Below are positions 63,983 to 64,000 of a stretch of 64,000 bases of DNA, piece after piece. Numbering within the stretch: the stretch's first letter is position 1; each line of letters opens with the position of its first letter. A program made the translations under genes and the position numbers. Below the pieces are notes generated by a model. That model made no database searches and was not told where the DNA came from. It was given only the letters and a program-made list of their open reading frames with translations. The DNA comes from Prevotella sp. Its GTDB lineage: Bacteria > Bacteroidota > Bacteroidia > Bacteroidales > Bacteroidaceae. Where the stretch lies: the NCBI GenBank assembly GCA_017623655.1, contig JAGAON010000002.1:1-64000 (forward strand), in the 5' to 3' direction.

Positions 63983-64000
63983 AAAGCGGCGAAGAAGCCC

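Larger units (their letters stand above)
63752..64000. other. Region downstream of dnaE with repeats
   Basis: A family A double hairpin (63770-63843) and a family C double hairpin (63902-63982) occupy most of this stretch. No gene is visible and the window ends here. Confidence 0.7.

Overview
The window looks like chromosomal DNA of a Bacteroidales bacterium, most likely a Prevotellaceae relative. The evidence is Bacteroidetes-type promoters (TTTG about 20 bases upstream of a TAnnTTTG box), almost no Shine-Dalgarno sites, many signal-peptide and outer-membrane beta-barrel proteins, a PorT-like protein, DUF3575 and BACON domains, Reg_prop sensors and hybrid carbohydrate esterases. The species assignment is inference. 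Nothing looks like a prophage, plasmid or insertion sequence; the accessory character comes from two unusual operons and several families of intergenic palindromic repeats.

Left third (about 210-18300, all minus strand): a run of 14 co-directional, mostly overlapping or abutting genes. It begins with a ~430-nt structured RNA (17838-18268) and continues with a cytosolic FHA protein, two Ser/Thr kinases, a PP2C phosphatase, a membrane FHA protein, a membrane protein joining two FHA domains to a trypsin-like protease, an exported protein of unknown function, a second PP2C phosphatase and a third kinase. It ends with exported proteins: BACON, WG-repeat with CxxC motifs, beta-barrel, lipoprotein and M6 metalloprotease. 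This reads as an envelope-spanning phospho-signalling system without any type VI secretion core gene in view.

Middle (18571-46560): a PorT-like barrel, a small 2x[4Fe-4S] ferredoxin, a malQ (two starch-binding domains plus GH77) and GH13 pair, a 1763-residue esterase with SGNH (CE12-like) and pectin methylesterase (CE8) domains, a one-component Reg_prop/Y_Y_Y/TM/AraC regulator, pgeF-obg, a five-gene envelope operon (two DUF3575 proteins, an OmpA-like protein, a large barrel, a TPR protein) and rodA/ftsW.

Right third (46560-64000): rplS with a strong promoter and leader, a K+-dependent membrane pyrophosphatase (hppA), then a second unusual operon (57332-50107). A second copy of the ~400-nt RNA (57395-57792) precedes this operon, whose first gene encodes a WG-repeat protein followed by six exported proteins, two of them paralogues. 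Then come psd-pssA-tadA and dnaE.

The strongest hidden signal is the pair of paralogous leader RNAs. Both have their own promoter, conserved hairpins with compensatory changes, and a 5' segment that can pair with the 5' arm of the terminal poly-U hairpin, so two mutually exclusive folds are possible. Both lie 42-63 nt upstream of the first gene of operons that encode WG-repeat and envelope proteins. Intergenic gaps are otherwise filled with dispersed double-hairpin elements (six copies of a 74-bp type, related 80-bp types, and arrays of a 19-bp palindrome).
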